This document shows, one piece after another, positions 54,378 through 63,957 of a DNA stretch of 64,000 nucleotides. The stretch is from Comamonadaceae bacterium (GTDB lineage: Bacteria > Pseudomonadota > Gammaproteobacteria > Burkholderiales > Burkholderiaceae_C): positions 1-64,000 of the forward strand of contig CANJQN010000017.1 in NCBI GenBank assembly GCA_947476465.1, written 5' to 3'. The notes under the pieces are model-generated. The model did not search any database and was not told where the DNA came from. It was given only the letters and a program-made list of their open reading frames with translations. Both the position numbers and the translations under genes were made by a program. How positions within the stretch are numbered: the first letter of the stretch is position 1; each line of letters starts with the position of its first letter.

Positions 54378-54763
54378 GGCCGCCGGCCGGGGTGTGTCGT
54401 TCTCTGTCCATCTCGCGGGCGGCCATACGGGCACACCAGCATGAGTTCATCAACACCACAACGGCGCTCAAGCTCTGTGGCAACCGCGAATCGTCCGGCG
54501 CCCGCCCCACCCCGACCACCGGCCTCCTCGCTGCGGTGCTTCATGCATGCAATGGAATACGGGCTCCGGGCTCCAGGGTCCGGGGTCACGGCTCGCGCGC
54601 CCAATCGGCCGCTTTTAGGGTCGACGGTTGGGGTGTCCGGGCGCCGGACGATTCGCGGTTGCCACAGAAGGTGCGTAAGGTGGCGGTGTTTACGCAGTGA
54701 TGCCTGAGGACCAAGACGGTCGCCCGCGAGATGGACAGAGAACGGGCACCCCGGCCGGCGGCC
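54378..54763. repeat. Inverted-repeat-bounded segment of about 385 bp
   Basis: Arms of about 45 bp lie at 54378-54424 and 54717-54763. The left arm has GGCCGCCGGCCGGGGTG and TTCTCTGTCCATCTCGCGGG; the right arm is its complement with a few differences (CCCGCGAGATGGACAGAGAA, CACCCCGGCCGGCGGCC). The interior has no convincing gene. It could be a small non-autonomous element. Confidence 0.65.
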
Positions 54764-55005
54764 CGTGCCCGCCCGCAACAAGTGAGAAAGACAGAATGGC
54801 GACGGTCTCAACACTTTTCCGAAGGCTCTGATAACTACCCTCAGGGTTTACGGTGTTCGTTCTGCTTGACCTCAAGCAAGCTGGTCCTAAAGGCATGCTT
54901 TCTCGCGATCGCCGATCCTCATGACAACACCGGCCATGGACGTGGTCGTCAAGGCCAAGAACATCCGCGTCGACTAACAGGTTCCGAGCTTTGCCGCGTC
55001 CTGCC
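54764..55005. other. Intergenic, no supported gene
   Basis: It contains a perfect palindrome TGCTTGACCTCAAGCA at 54863-54878. The short frame ending at 54977 (MDVVVKAKNIRVD, then TAA) looks like the decayed 3' end of a gene, but I cannot name it. Confidence 0.3.
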
Positions 55006-55019
55006 TTGACCCAGGTCAA
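55006..55019 (+). promoter_or_regulatory. FNR/DNR-like box upstream of hemerythrin gene
   Basis: TTGAC-CCAG-GTCAA is a perfect 5-4-5 palindrome close to the FNR/CRP-family box TTGAT-N4-ATCAA. It lies 53 bp before the ATG at 55073, a suitable place for an oxygen- or NO-responsive activator. Confidence 0.5.
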
Positions 55020-55072
55020 GGCAGGATTCGCACGCCTTGTCCATGCTGCCGGCATGAGTCAAGGAGACCGAC

Positions 55073-55621
55073 ATGGCTGACCCCACCCGCGCCTGGCACG
55101 ACGAGCACATGTACTTCAACCGCATGCTGGCGATGCTGCAAAAAGAGATGGACGTTCTGGCCACCGGCGAATCGCCCCACTACGGCTTGATGCTGGACAT
55201 CATCAGCTACCTGCGCGAGTACTCGGATGTGGTGCACCACCCGCGCGAGGACGAGGTGTTTCGCCGACTGTCCCTGCTGCGGCCTGACTACAAGCTGCGG
55301 GTCGCGCGGCTGCGGCAGGAGCACCGCGTGATCGCCGTCGCCGGCGAGACGCTGCGCAAGCTGCTGGAGGAGGCGGGCGCTGACGCCATGGTGTCGCGCG
55401 CCGAGATCGAGATCGCGGCCGCCACCTTCCTTGTGTACTACGGCAACCACATCCAGACCGAGGAAGAGGACATCCTTCCGCTGGCGGCCAAACTCCTGAC
55501 CCATGCCGACTGGGCGGCCGCCAAGGCCATGGCGCCGTCCGCGCACGATCCGGTGTTCGGCGCCAAGCCGACCCAGCGTTTCAGCGAGTTGCGCCGGCGG
55601 ATTGCGGCCGAGGCGGGCTGA
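55073..55621 (+). CDS. Hemerythrin-domain (HHE) protein
   Basis: A 182-residue cytosolic protein with histidine and carboxylate ligands of a four-helix hemerythrin fold: WHDEHMYFNRML (first HxxxH-like pair), VVHHPREDEVF (HHxxxxE), LRQEHRV and YGNHIQTEEEDILPL. Such proteins bind O2 or NO at a di-iron centre, or protect against nitrosative stress. An AAGGAG ribosome-binding site and an FNR-like box precede it. No other respiratory gene is adjacent. Confidence 0.88.
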   Translation: MADPTRAWHDEHMYFNRMLAMLQKEMDVLATGESPHYGLMLDIISYLREYSDVVHHPREDEVFRRLSLLRPDYKLRVARLRQEHRVIAVAGETLRKLLEEAGADAMVSRAEIEIAAATFLVYYGNHIQTEEEDILPLAAKLLTHADWAAAKAMAPSAHDPVFGAKPTQRFSELRRRIAAEAG

Positions 55622-55683
55622 GTCCCCCTCGTCGCGCCGGCCCCTGTACGGGCGCTGGCCCCCTTTTAGCTTGTTCTTTGATC

Positions 55684-55735
55684 GTATTCACTGAGAGAAT
55701 GAATACGGATGGGCTATTTTCCGGAATGTTCCGGA
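55684..55735. promoter_or_regulatory. Two palindromes upstream of the kinase-like effector gene
   Basis: GTATTCA (55684-55690) and TGAATAC (55700-55706) form a perfect 7-bp inverted repeat with 9-bp spacing. TCCGGAA-TG-TTCCGGA (55720-55735) is a perfect 7-bp inverted repeat that overlaps the ribosome-binding site GGAGGAGGG (55734-55742). Both look like regulator sites or RNA hairpins; the second could hide the ribosome-binding site. Confidence 0.5.
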
Positions 55736-55748
55736 GGAGGGATCGGCG

Positions 55749-57590
55749 GTGGGGCCTGGCATGAACAGCATGAGCGTCATCGCGCGCGTGACGCCGTCGC
55801 TGGAGCCTGTGAAGGGCCCGGCGAGGGGGGCCGTGGCCGGCAGAATCCTGGCCGGGGCGTACAAGGCGGCGCAGGACGACGGCCGGCACCCGGCGATGGA
55901 GCCCGCCCCCTCGCTGCGCGAGCGTGAGGTCCGGGTCATTGCGCAGTCCGAGAGCGTGCATTCCCACCGGGCCTTGAGTGAGGCCGCCCTGGCGGGGATC
56001 ACCGACCCCGAGGAGCGCAGGTTCATCCAGTTGCAGCTGAGCCTGTATCGCCGGACCGGCCAGAGCCTCGCCTCGGTGCAGGCCGAGGTGATCGCGATGG
56101 CCAAGTCCTCGCGGGCCGACGAGCTGGTGGTGCGTCATCTCGGCGAGGGTCTCAAGAGTCGGCTGGGCGGCAGCGAAGCGGCCCCGTGGAAGGCCTTCAC
56201 CGCAAGTCTGGCTTCGGCGCCAGCGCAGGTGCCGCAAGCGCAGCGCGCCTGGTTGACCGAGGGGGCGAACCAGGCTTTTGTCGACAGCAAGCGGACCGCA
56301 TCCCCGAAGGCTCGCCTGGAGGAGGCCGTCTCGCGCGGCTGGATGCTGGAAGGCGATCTGAACGTCCAGGCCTCCACCGGCTCGGGTGGCAAGTCGGGCA
56401 GCAAGCAGGTGCGCACCGCATCGGGCACCTTCCAGCTCAAATCGCCGGTCGGCTGGTTCAGCCGCTTTGTCAAACGCAAGACTGCGGGGCCGCACACCGA
56501 CAACTTCGCCGAACTGATCGGCTCGCGCCTGGCCCGATCGCTGGCGGCGGACGGACGTGGCACGCTGATTCCCCAGGTGAGTCTGGTCCATGACCCCAAG
56601 CGTCAGCAGCTCAAGGTGGCATCCAGATACCTCGCGGAGCCCGAGCAGTGCCAGACCCTCGATGGGGTTCACCTGGCGGCCGGCGGGACCAAGGACAAGA
56701 AGACCCACCATGCCCGTGTCGACCTGCGCCCCGAAACGCAGGACGTGCAAGACAGCAGCGTTCTGGTCTTGCGGGATCCGCAGCAGGTCAAGGACCTGTG
56801 CGAGAACATCGCGCTGTCCGCCTGGGTCGACGATGCGGACGTCAATCCCGGCAACATGATCGAGGTGACGGCACCGGGGCAACGCCGGCTGGGCCGCATC
56901 GACTTCGGTCACGCCTTCGCCGACCTGGTCTTCGCGCCCAAACTTTATGGTGGCGGCCGCGATCCGCAAGCCAATGCCATCCTGGACTTTTTCAACCGCG
57001 AGAAGGTCGGGGGAAGCAAATGGGGCGGCAGCCCCAACAAGATCTGGCGCAACTACATCGGGGCGGTGCCCTCTCAGGCGATGACGGATGCCTTGCGCGG
57101 GCTGAGTGAACGCGCCGCTGGCGATCAATTGGCCGCCGCGGTGGCGCAGGCGCGTGCGCCGTTCGATGAGCTCGTTCTTGCATTGAAGGACCAGCCCTCG
57201 AAGGCCGCGAGCAAGCTGAGCGACGATGCCCGAATGTCGCTTGCGGCGATCAGCCAACGCCTGGGTGTGCGGGCCCACAGCGGCGACCTCGTGGGCATGG
57301 TGAATGAAGTGTTCGCCACGCTGGCGAACGTGATGTCGCAGCGCGCACAGCAGATGGCGGATGTCGCGGCGCTGAGCCAGTTGCAGGTGGACATCGACCA
57401 GTACATCGCCGGCAGCCGCCTGGACGGCGAGGCCGGCGTGCCGGACATCCCCGAGGCGATCCAGACCGCCTACGACGCGCTTGCGAAGGGGGCGGGCCCG
57501 ATCCAGTGGCTCAAGTGCTCCCGTGAGGACCGCGCCCCGCAGGCCGACCTGACCGATTACATTGCGCGCCGCCGCCGGCAAGTGGCCTGA
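55749..57590 (+). CDS. Kinase-fold protein, probable secreted effector
   Basis: A 613-residue protein from GTG at 55749 (GGAGGAGGG 7 nt upstream; an ATG at 55761 is the alternative). The N-terminal 60 residues are Pro/Arg/Ala-rich without signal peptide. The core (about 205-395) has kinase-like marks: a Gly/Ser loop and lysine (GSGGKSGSKQV ... FQLKSP, K231), a catalytic loop DDADVNPGN (about 361-369) and DFG (385-387, RIDFGHAF). This layout resembles HipA and PI3/4-kinase-like families rather than typical eukaryotic kinases. The C-terminal 200 residues are helical. It lies between a hemerythrin gene and adenine deaminase, unrelated to either. Confidence 0.65.
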   Translation: MGPGMNSMSVIARVTPSLEPVKGPARGAVAGRILAGAYKAAQDDGRHPAMEPAPSLREREVRVIAQSESVHSHRALSEAALAGITDPEERRFIQLQLSLYRRTGQSLASVQAEVIAMAKSSRADELVVRHLGEGLKSRLGGSEAAPWKAFTASLASAPAQVPQAQRAWLTEGANQAFVDSKRTASPKARLEEAVSRGWMLEGDLNVQASTGSGGKSGSKQVRTASGTFQLKSPVGWFSRFVKRKTAGPHTDNFAELIGSRLARSLAADGRGTLIPQVSLVHDPKRQQLKVASRYLAEPEQCQTLDGVHLAAGGTKDKKTHHARVDLRPETQDVQDSSVLVLRDPQQVKDLCENIALSAWVDDADVNPGNMIEVTAPGQRRLGRIDFGHAFADLVFAPKLYGGGRDPQANAILDFFNREKVGGSKWGGSPNKIWRNYIGAVPSQAMTDALRGLSERAAGDQLAAAVAQARAPFDELVLALKDQPSKAASKLSDDARMSLAAISQRLGVRAHSGDLVGMVNEVFATLANVMSQRAQQMADVAALSQLQVDIDQYIAGSRLDGEAGVPDIPEAIQTAYDALAKGAGPIQWLKCSREDRAPQADLTDYIARRRRQVA

Positions 57591-57600
57591 GGGGGCATGA

Positions 57601-58677
<1,077 letters not shown>

Positions 58678-58691
58678 GAGGCATCAGCGCC

Positions 58692-61178
58692 ATGCGAGCC
58701 CGTCGCGTCCTCAAGCTCTCGCTGGCTTCGCTGCTGGCGCTCATCGTGCTGCTGGCGCTGGCCGCCGGGGTGTATGTGTGGCGCAGCTTCCCCACGCTCG
58801 ACGGGCAGCTGCGCGCCGCCGGCCTGGCCGCGCCGGTGCAGGTGCGGCGCGATGCATCCGATGTGACGCATATCGAGGCGCAAAGCCTGGCCGATGCCTA
58901 TTTCGCCCTGGGCTATGTCCACGCGCAGGAGCGCGGCTGGCAGCTGGAGTTCAACCGCCGGGTGATGCACGGCCAACTCAGCGAGCTGTTCGGCGAATCG
59001 ACGCTGGAGACCGACCGCACCCTTCGCCGCCTGGGCATCGTGCGTGCCGCGCAGGCGCAGTGGGAACGCATGCCCGCCGCCGAGCAGCAACTGCTGCAAG
59101 CCTATGCGCGCGGCATCAACAACTTTCACAGTGCCAGTTCGCAGGCCCTGCCGCCCGAGTTCCACATCCTGCGCACCCGGCCCGGTGAATGGACCCCGCA
59201 GGACAGCGTGGCCTGGGCCCTGATGATGGCGCTGGATCTGGGCGGCAACTGGGGCCAGGAGTTCAACCGCCTGTCGGTGCTGCAGCGGCTGTCCACGCCC
59301 GAGCTGTGGCAGCTGTTGCCGCCCTACCCGGGCGAGGCACCGGCCACACGGGTGGACCTGGCGGCCTTGTACCGCGGCCTGGGCGTGTACCGCGAGCCGG
59401 TCAAGACCTCGTCTTCGTCCGAGCGCGCGCCCCTGGCGCTCGCCAGGGGTGACGCGCCTGCCGAGCCCGACGAATGGCGCGCCGGTATCGGCTGGCGCGA
59501 AGGCATCGGCTCCAACAACTGGGTGGTGGCGGGCTCGCGCACCACCAGCGGCAAGCCGCTGCTGGCCAACGACCCGCACCTGGGCCTGAACGCCCCCGCC
59601 GTCTGGTACTTCGCACGCCTGAAGGCCCCGGCGGCGCCGGGCGGGCGGCCCACCGACGTGATCGGCGCCACCCTGCCGGGCGCGCCCGGTGTGGTGCTGG
59701 GGCGCACCGCCGGCGTGGCCTGGGGCTTTACCAACACCACCTCCGACGCGCAAGACCTGTACCTGGAGCAGATCGACCCCGCCCGCCCGGACCACTACCG
59801 CACGCCCGAGGGCTGGGCCCGCTTCGAGCAGCGCGACGAGATCATCAAGGTCAAGGGCCGGGCCGACGAGAAGCTGGTGGTGCGCAGCACGCGCCACGGC
59901 CCGGTGATGAGCGATGCCAACGCCGCCTATGCCGACCTGATCGACACCCGCCGCTACGCATTGGCCCTGCGCTGGTTGGCGCTCGATGCCGACAACCTTT
60001 CGGTGCGCGCGACGCTGCAGGCCAATTTTGCGCAGACGGTCGACGAGTTGATGGCCGCCTTCGCCGAGTTTCGCGCACCGATGCAAAGCGTGGTGGCCGC
60101 CGACACCCAGGGCGGCACCGCTTTCCAGACCATCGGCCGCGTGCCGCTGCGCGGCGCCGGGGACGATCTGCGCGGCATGGCGCCCGCCCCTGGCTGGGAG
60201 GCGAAGTACGACTGGCAGGGCCTGCTGCCCGCAGCCGACAACCCGCGGGCCGACACGGCCCAGATCGAGGCCCATGGCTGGCTGGCCACCGCCAACCATC
60301 GCATCCACCCGGCCGGCTTCGCGCACTTCATGGGGCAGGACTGGATCACGCCCGAGCGCTTCGAGCGCATCGAGGCGCTGCTGGCGGCCACGCCGCGGCA
60401 CGACGCGGCCAGCTTTGCGCGGGTGCAGGCCGACACCGTGTCGCTGACCGCGCAGCGCTTGCTGCCGCTGCTGCGTGCGACCCAAAGCGACCATGCCCTG
60501 GCCGCCGCCGCGCAAGCCGAGTTGAAGGCGTTCGACGGCGACATGCGCGCCGACCGCGCTGCACCGCTGATCGTGGCAGCCTGGGCCGACGAGCTCACGC
60601 GGGGCATCGTGACGCCCAAGCTGGGTGCGGCGAAATTCAAGGCCCTGTACGGCAAGCGCTCGCTGCGTGCCGGGCTCCACGCCATCCTGGAAGACCCGCA
60701 GGCCGCCCGCACGTGGTGTGCGCCGCAGACGTGTGAGCAGCAGTCCAGCGCCGCGCTGGGCCGCGCGCTGGACCGGCTCTCCGCAGCGCAGGGCAGCGAT
60801 GCCGCAGCGTGGCGCTGGGGTCAGGCCCATCCGGCCATCTCGTCGCACCGGCCCTTTGGCAACGTCGCCGCCCTGGCGCGCTTCTTCGACGTCACCGTGC
60901 CCACCGGCGGCGATTCGTGGACGGTGAACGTGGGCCAGTACAGCGCGAGCAACACCGGCCCGCCATTTGCCAACCGGCTGGCACCCAGCCTGCGGGCGAT
61001 CTACGACCTGTCGGATTTGGAGAAGTCGCAGTTCATCTACCAGACCGGCCAGAGCGGGCTGGTGTTCAGCCCGCGTTACCGCGACATGGCGCAGGCCTGG
61101 GCCCGGGTGGAATACCGGCCGCTGCGCCTGGCGCCGTCGGCGTGGACGCATCAGGCGACGCTGGTGCCGGCGCGCTGA
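58692..61178 (+). CDS. Penicillin acylase-family N-terminal nucleophile hydrolase
   Basis: An 828-residue exported protein. A membrane anchor or signal segment (about 1-32) precedes the alpha-chain region; the autocatalytic cleavage site and nucleophile lie at GIGSNNWVVAGSRTTSGKPL (Ser274 from the chosen ATG), followed by NDPHLGLNAPAVWY. The C-terminal half has the beta-chain fold with PTGGDSWTVNVGQYSASNTG. Such enzymes cleave amide bonds of acyl-homoserine lactones, penicillins or cyclic lipopeptides; the substrate is not determinable. It follows adenine deaminase without a gap (GTG at 58674 overlapping the stop is an alternative start). Confidence 0.88.
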   Translation: MRARRVLKLSLASLLALIVLLALAAGVYVWRSFPTLDGQLRAAGLAAPVQVRRDASDVTHIEAQSLADAYFALGYVHAQERGWQLEFNRRVMHGQLSELFGESTLETDRTLRRLGIVRAAQAQWERMPAAEQQLLQAYARGINNFHSASSQALPPEFHILRTRPGEWTPQDSVAWALMMALDLGGNWGQEFNRLSVLQRLSTPELWQLLPPYPGEAPATRVDLAALYRGLGVYREPVKTSSSSERAPLALARGDAPAEPDEWRAGIGWREGIGSNNWVVAGSRTTSGKPLLANDPHLGLNAPAVWYFARLKAPAAPGGRPTDVIGATLPGAPGVVLGRTAGVAWGFTNTTSDAQDLYLEQIDPARPDHYRTPEGWARFEQRDEIIKVKGRADEKLVVRSTRHGPVMSDANAAYADLIDTRRYALALRWLALDADNLSVRATLQANFAQTVDELMAAFAEFRAPMQSVVAADTQGGTAFQTIGRVPLRGAGDDLRGMAPAPGWEAKYDWQGLLPAADNPRADTAQIEAHGWLATANHRIHPAGFAHFMGQDWITPERFERIEALLAATPRHDAASFARVQADTVSLTAQRLLPLLRATQSDHALAAAAQAELKAFDGDMRADRAAPLIVAAWADELTRGIVTPKLGAAKFKALYGKRSLRAGLHAILEDPQAARTWCAPQTCEQQSSAALGRALDRLSAAQGSDAAAWRWGQAHPAISSHRPFGNVAALARFFDVTVPTGGDSWTVNVGQYSASNTGPPFANRLAPSLRAIYDLSDLEKSQFIYQTGQSGLVFSPRYRDMAQAWARVEYRPLRLAPSAWTHQATLVPAR

Positions 61179-61445
61179 GCTCCCTATCCTTCGGGGTGAG
61201 CCCCCTATCCTTCGGGGTGAGCTCCCTATCTTTCGGGCTGAGCTCCCTATCTTTCGGGCTGAGCTCCCTATCCTTCGGGGTGAGCTCCCTATCTTTCGGG
61301 CTGAGCCCCCAAACCGTTCGGGCTGAGCTTGTCGAAGCCATTGCGAGCCCTTCGACAGGCTCAGGGCGAACGGAAACGGGCGAACGGCAAGGGCGCGAAC
61401 GGAAACGGGCGAACGGCAAGGGCGCGAACGGAAACGGGCGAACGC
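61179..61445. repeat. 21-bp tandem array, REP pair and 29-bp tandem array
   Basis: Six diverged 21-bp units of GAGCTCCCTATCTTTCGGGC+T run from 61178 to about 61303. A palindromic REP pair follows (about 61311-61373), then about two and a half copies of a unit near GAACGGAAACGGGCGAACGG (period about 29-30) to 61445. Units look like degenerating REP pieces. The array lies between the acylase and the second BMP gene. Confidence 0.85.
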
Positions 61446-61547
61446 AGAGGATGTGCCCGAAGGCGACCCATTAAAATCCCCCCCGACAAGGTCGCGCCCC
61501 GGCGGCCTTTTTCTTTTCATCCACCCGGGGCCATGTAGAGGAACACC

Positions 61548-62627
61548 ATGTTCAAAAACCTCGCGGCCTGTGCCATTGCAGGCCTCTTGTGCTTTTCCCC
61601 CCTCATCTCGCGCGCCCAGGGCACACCGCCGCTCAAGATCGGCTTCGTCCATGTGGCGCCCGTCACCGAAGCCGGCTGGGTGCGCCAACATGAAGACGGC
61701 CGTAAGGCGCTGGACGCCGCGCTTGGCGCGAAGGTGCAGACCACCGCCGTCGAGAACGTCCCTGAGGGCCCCGACGCCGAGCGCGTCATCCGCGACCTGG
61801 CCCTGCAGGGTCACAAGCTGATCTTCACGCCCAGCTTCGGCTACATGGAACCCACCCTGCGGGTGGCGCGCGACTTCCCCGACGTGAAGTTCGAATCCAT
61901 CACCGGCTACAAGACCGCGCCCAACGTGGCCACGGCCAATGCCCGCTACTACGAAGGGCGTTACCTGGCCGGTATTGCCGCCGGGCGCATGACGCGCACG
62001 CACCTGGCCGGCTATGTGGCGGGCTTTCCCATTCCCGAAGTGCTGCAGGGCATCAACGCCTTCACCCTGGGCATGCGCTCGGTCAACCCGCAGGCGCAGG
62101 TGAAGGTGGTCTTTCTCGGTGAGTGGTTCAACCCTGCGCGCGAGCGCGACGCCGCCATGACCCTGTTCAATCAAGAGGTCGACGTAATCTCCTTCCACAC
62201 CGCCTCCACAGCAGTGATGACCGCAGCCCAGGAGCGCGGCCGCATGGCGGTGGCCTACCACTCCGACATGCGGCGCTTCGCGCCCGACGCGCAGATCGCC
62301 GCCGTCACCCACCACTGGGGCGACTACTACACCCGCCGCGCCCGCGAGGTGCTGGCCGGTACGTGGAAGCCCGCGCAGGTGTGGGGCGGCGTGCGCGAAG
62401 GCATGGTGCGGGTCGGCGACTTCGGCCCCAAGGTGCCGGCCGCCGTGCAGGGCGAGGTGCTGGCGCGCCAAAACGAGATCGCCGCCGGCCGCCTGCACCC
62501 CTTCACCGGCCCGATCGTGGACAACGAGGGCCGCACGGTCGCGGCGGCCGGTGTGCGTCTGGGTGACGAGCAGATCCTGCAAATGAACTACCTGGTCGCT
62601 GGGGTGCAGGGCAAGGCCGCAAAATAG
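61548..62627 (+). CDS. Second BMP-family substrate-binding protein (orphan)
   Basis: A 359-residue periplasmic protein with a signal peptide (about 1-24, ISRAQ). The Bmp domain contains IGFVHVAPVTEAGWVRQHEDG and FTLGMRSVNPQAQVKVVFLG. It is a clear paralogue of the lipoprotein at 52881 but has no lipobox. No ATPase or permease is adjacent, so it may share the transporter encoded at 49.1-52.8 kb and broaden its specificity. It is followed 4 nt later by guanine deaminase, suggesting guanine- or guanosine-related ligands. Confidence 0.9.
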   Translation: MFKNLAACAIAGLLCFSPLISRAQGTPPLKIGFVHVAPVTEAGWVRQHEDGRKALDAALGAKVQTTAVENVPEGPDAERVIRDLALQGHKLIFTPSFGYMEPTLRVARDFPDVKFESITGYKTAPNVATANARYYEGRYLAGIAAGRMTRTHLAGYVAGFPIPEVLQGINAFTLGMRSVNPQAQVKVVFLGEWFNPARERDAAMTLFNQEVDVISFHTASTAVMTAAQERGRMAVAYHSDMRRFAPDAQIAAVTHHWGDYYTRRAREVLAGTWKPAQVWGGVREGMVRVGDFGPKVPAAVQGEVLARQNEIAAGRLHPFTGPIVDNEGRTVAAAGVRLGDEQILQMNYLVAGVQGKAAK

Positions 62628-62631
62628 CGGC

Positions 62632-63957
62632 ATGAAAGCCTATCGCGCGGCGCTGCTGCGGTTCGACCAGCACGGTGCGCCCGTGCATGACGACGACGCC
62701 CTGCTGGTCGTCGGCCCCGATGCCTGCGGCGCCCAGGTGGTACGCGCCGCCGGCGCCTACGCCCAGCTCGCGCCCAACTACCCCGGCCTGGCCATCGAGC
62801 ACCTGCCGGGGCGCCTGCTGGCCCCCGGCTTCATCGACCTGCACGTCCACTTCCCGCAGACCGACGTGATCGGCTCGCCGGCCGAGGGCCTGCTGCCCTG
62901 GCTGGAAAATTACACCTTTCCCCACGAGTCGCGCTTTGCCGATCCGGCCTATGCGCAAGATGTGGCGCAGGTGTTCCTCGACGAGCTGCTGCGCCACGGC
63001 GTCACTACCGCGCTCACGTTTGCCACATCGCACCCGGCCTCGGTCGACGCCTTGATGGGGGCGGCCCAGCGCCGAGGCCTGCGCCTGATCGGTGGCAAGG
63101 TGCTGCAAGACCGCCATTCGCCCGATGGCGTGCGCGATGACACCGAACAATCCCTGATCGACACCGAGGCGCTGATCGCCCGCTGGCACGGCCAGGGCCG
63201 CCTGGGCTATGCCATCACGCCGCGTTTTGCGCCCAGCTCCTCCGACGCGCAACTGCGTGGCGCGGGCGAGCTGGCGGCCCGGTATCCCGATGTGTGGATC
63301 CAGTCGCACGTGGCCGAGAACAAGGACGAGGTCGCCTGGGCCCGCCAGCTGTTCCCCGACGCGCGCAGCTACCTGGCGGTGTACGAGGGCTTCGGCCTGC
63401 TGCGCGAGCGCGCGGTCTACGCCCACTGCATCCATTTCGACGACGACGACCGCCGGCTGATGAAGGCCACCGGCGCGGCCGCGGCGGTCAGCCCCAGCAG
63501 CAACCTGTTCCTGGGCAGCGGCTTCTTCGACTTCGAGGCGGCCGACCGCATCGGCTTTCAGTACGGCCTGGCCAGTGACGTCGGTGGCGGCACCAGCTTC
63601 AGCCCCTTTCACACCATGCTGGCCGCCTACTACGTGGGCCGCGAAGGCCAGACCAAGCCCGGCGTGTCGCTGCGGCCCGGCCACCTGTGGTGGATGCACA
63701 CGGCCGGCGCCGCCCGCGCCCTGGGCCTGGAGGGTGTGGTGGGCAACCTGCAACCGGGCTGCGAGGCCGATTTTCTGGTGCTCAACCCGCAGGCCACACC
63801 GCTGCTGGCGCGCAAGGCGCGGCAGGCGCGCAACCTCGACGAACGGCTGTTCTCGTTGATCGTGCTGGGGGATGACCGGGTGGTCGAGCGGGTGGTCGTC
63901 AACGGCCGGCCGGCCGGCGGCGCCACCTACAATGCCGCCCCAGGAGAGACCCCATGA
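62632..63957 (+). CDS. guaD: Guanine deaminase
   Basis: A 441-residue cytosolic amidohydrolase converting guanine to xanthine. Zn and catalytic motifs are FIDLHVHFPQTD (HxH), SHVAENKDEV (His and Glu), YAHCIHFDDDD (His) and ASDVGGGTSFS (Asp). The family-specific PWLENYTFPHE and QDRHSPDGVRDDTEQSL segments are present. It starts 4 nt after the BMP gene and its TGA overlaps the next ATG. It feeds the xanthine dehydrogenase pathway. Confidence 0.95.
   Translation: MKAYRAALLRFDQHGAPVHDDDALLVVGPDACGAQVVRAAGAYAQLAPNYPGLAIEHLPGRLLAPGFIDLHVHFPQTDVIGSPAEGLLPWLENYTFPHESRFADPAYAQDVAQVFLDELLRHGVTTALTFATSHPASVDALMGAAQRRGLRLIGGKVLQDRHSPDGVRDDTEQSLIDTEALIARWHGQGRLGYAITPRFAPSSSDAQLRGAGELAARYPDVWIQSHVAENKDEVAWARQLFPDARSYLAVYEGFGLLRERAVYAHCIHFDDDDRRLMKATGAAAAVSPSSNLFLGSGFFDFEAADRIGFQYGLASDVGGGTSFSPFHTMLAAYYVGREGQTKPGVSLRPGHLWWMHTAGAARALGLEGVVGNLQPGCEADFLVLNPQATPLLARKARQARNLDERLFSLIVLGDDRVVERVVVNGRPAGGATYNAAPGETP

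Noticed and set aside
61179..61320. CRISPR-like array of 21-bp units
   Set aside because: Units are directly adjacent without unique spacers and derive from REP ends; no cas genes are present.
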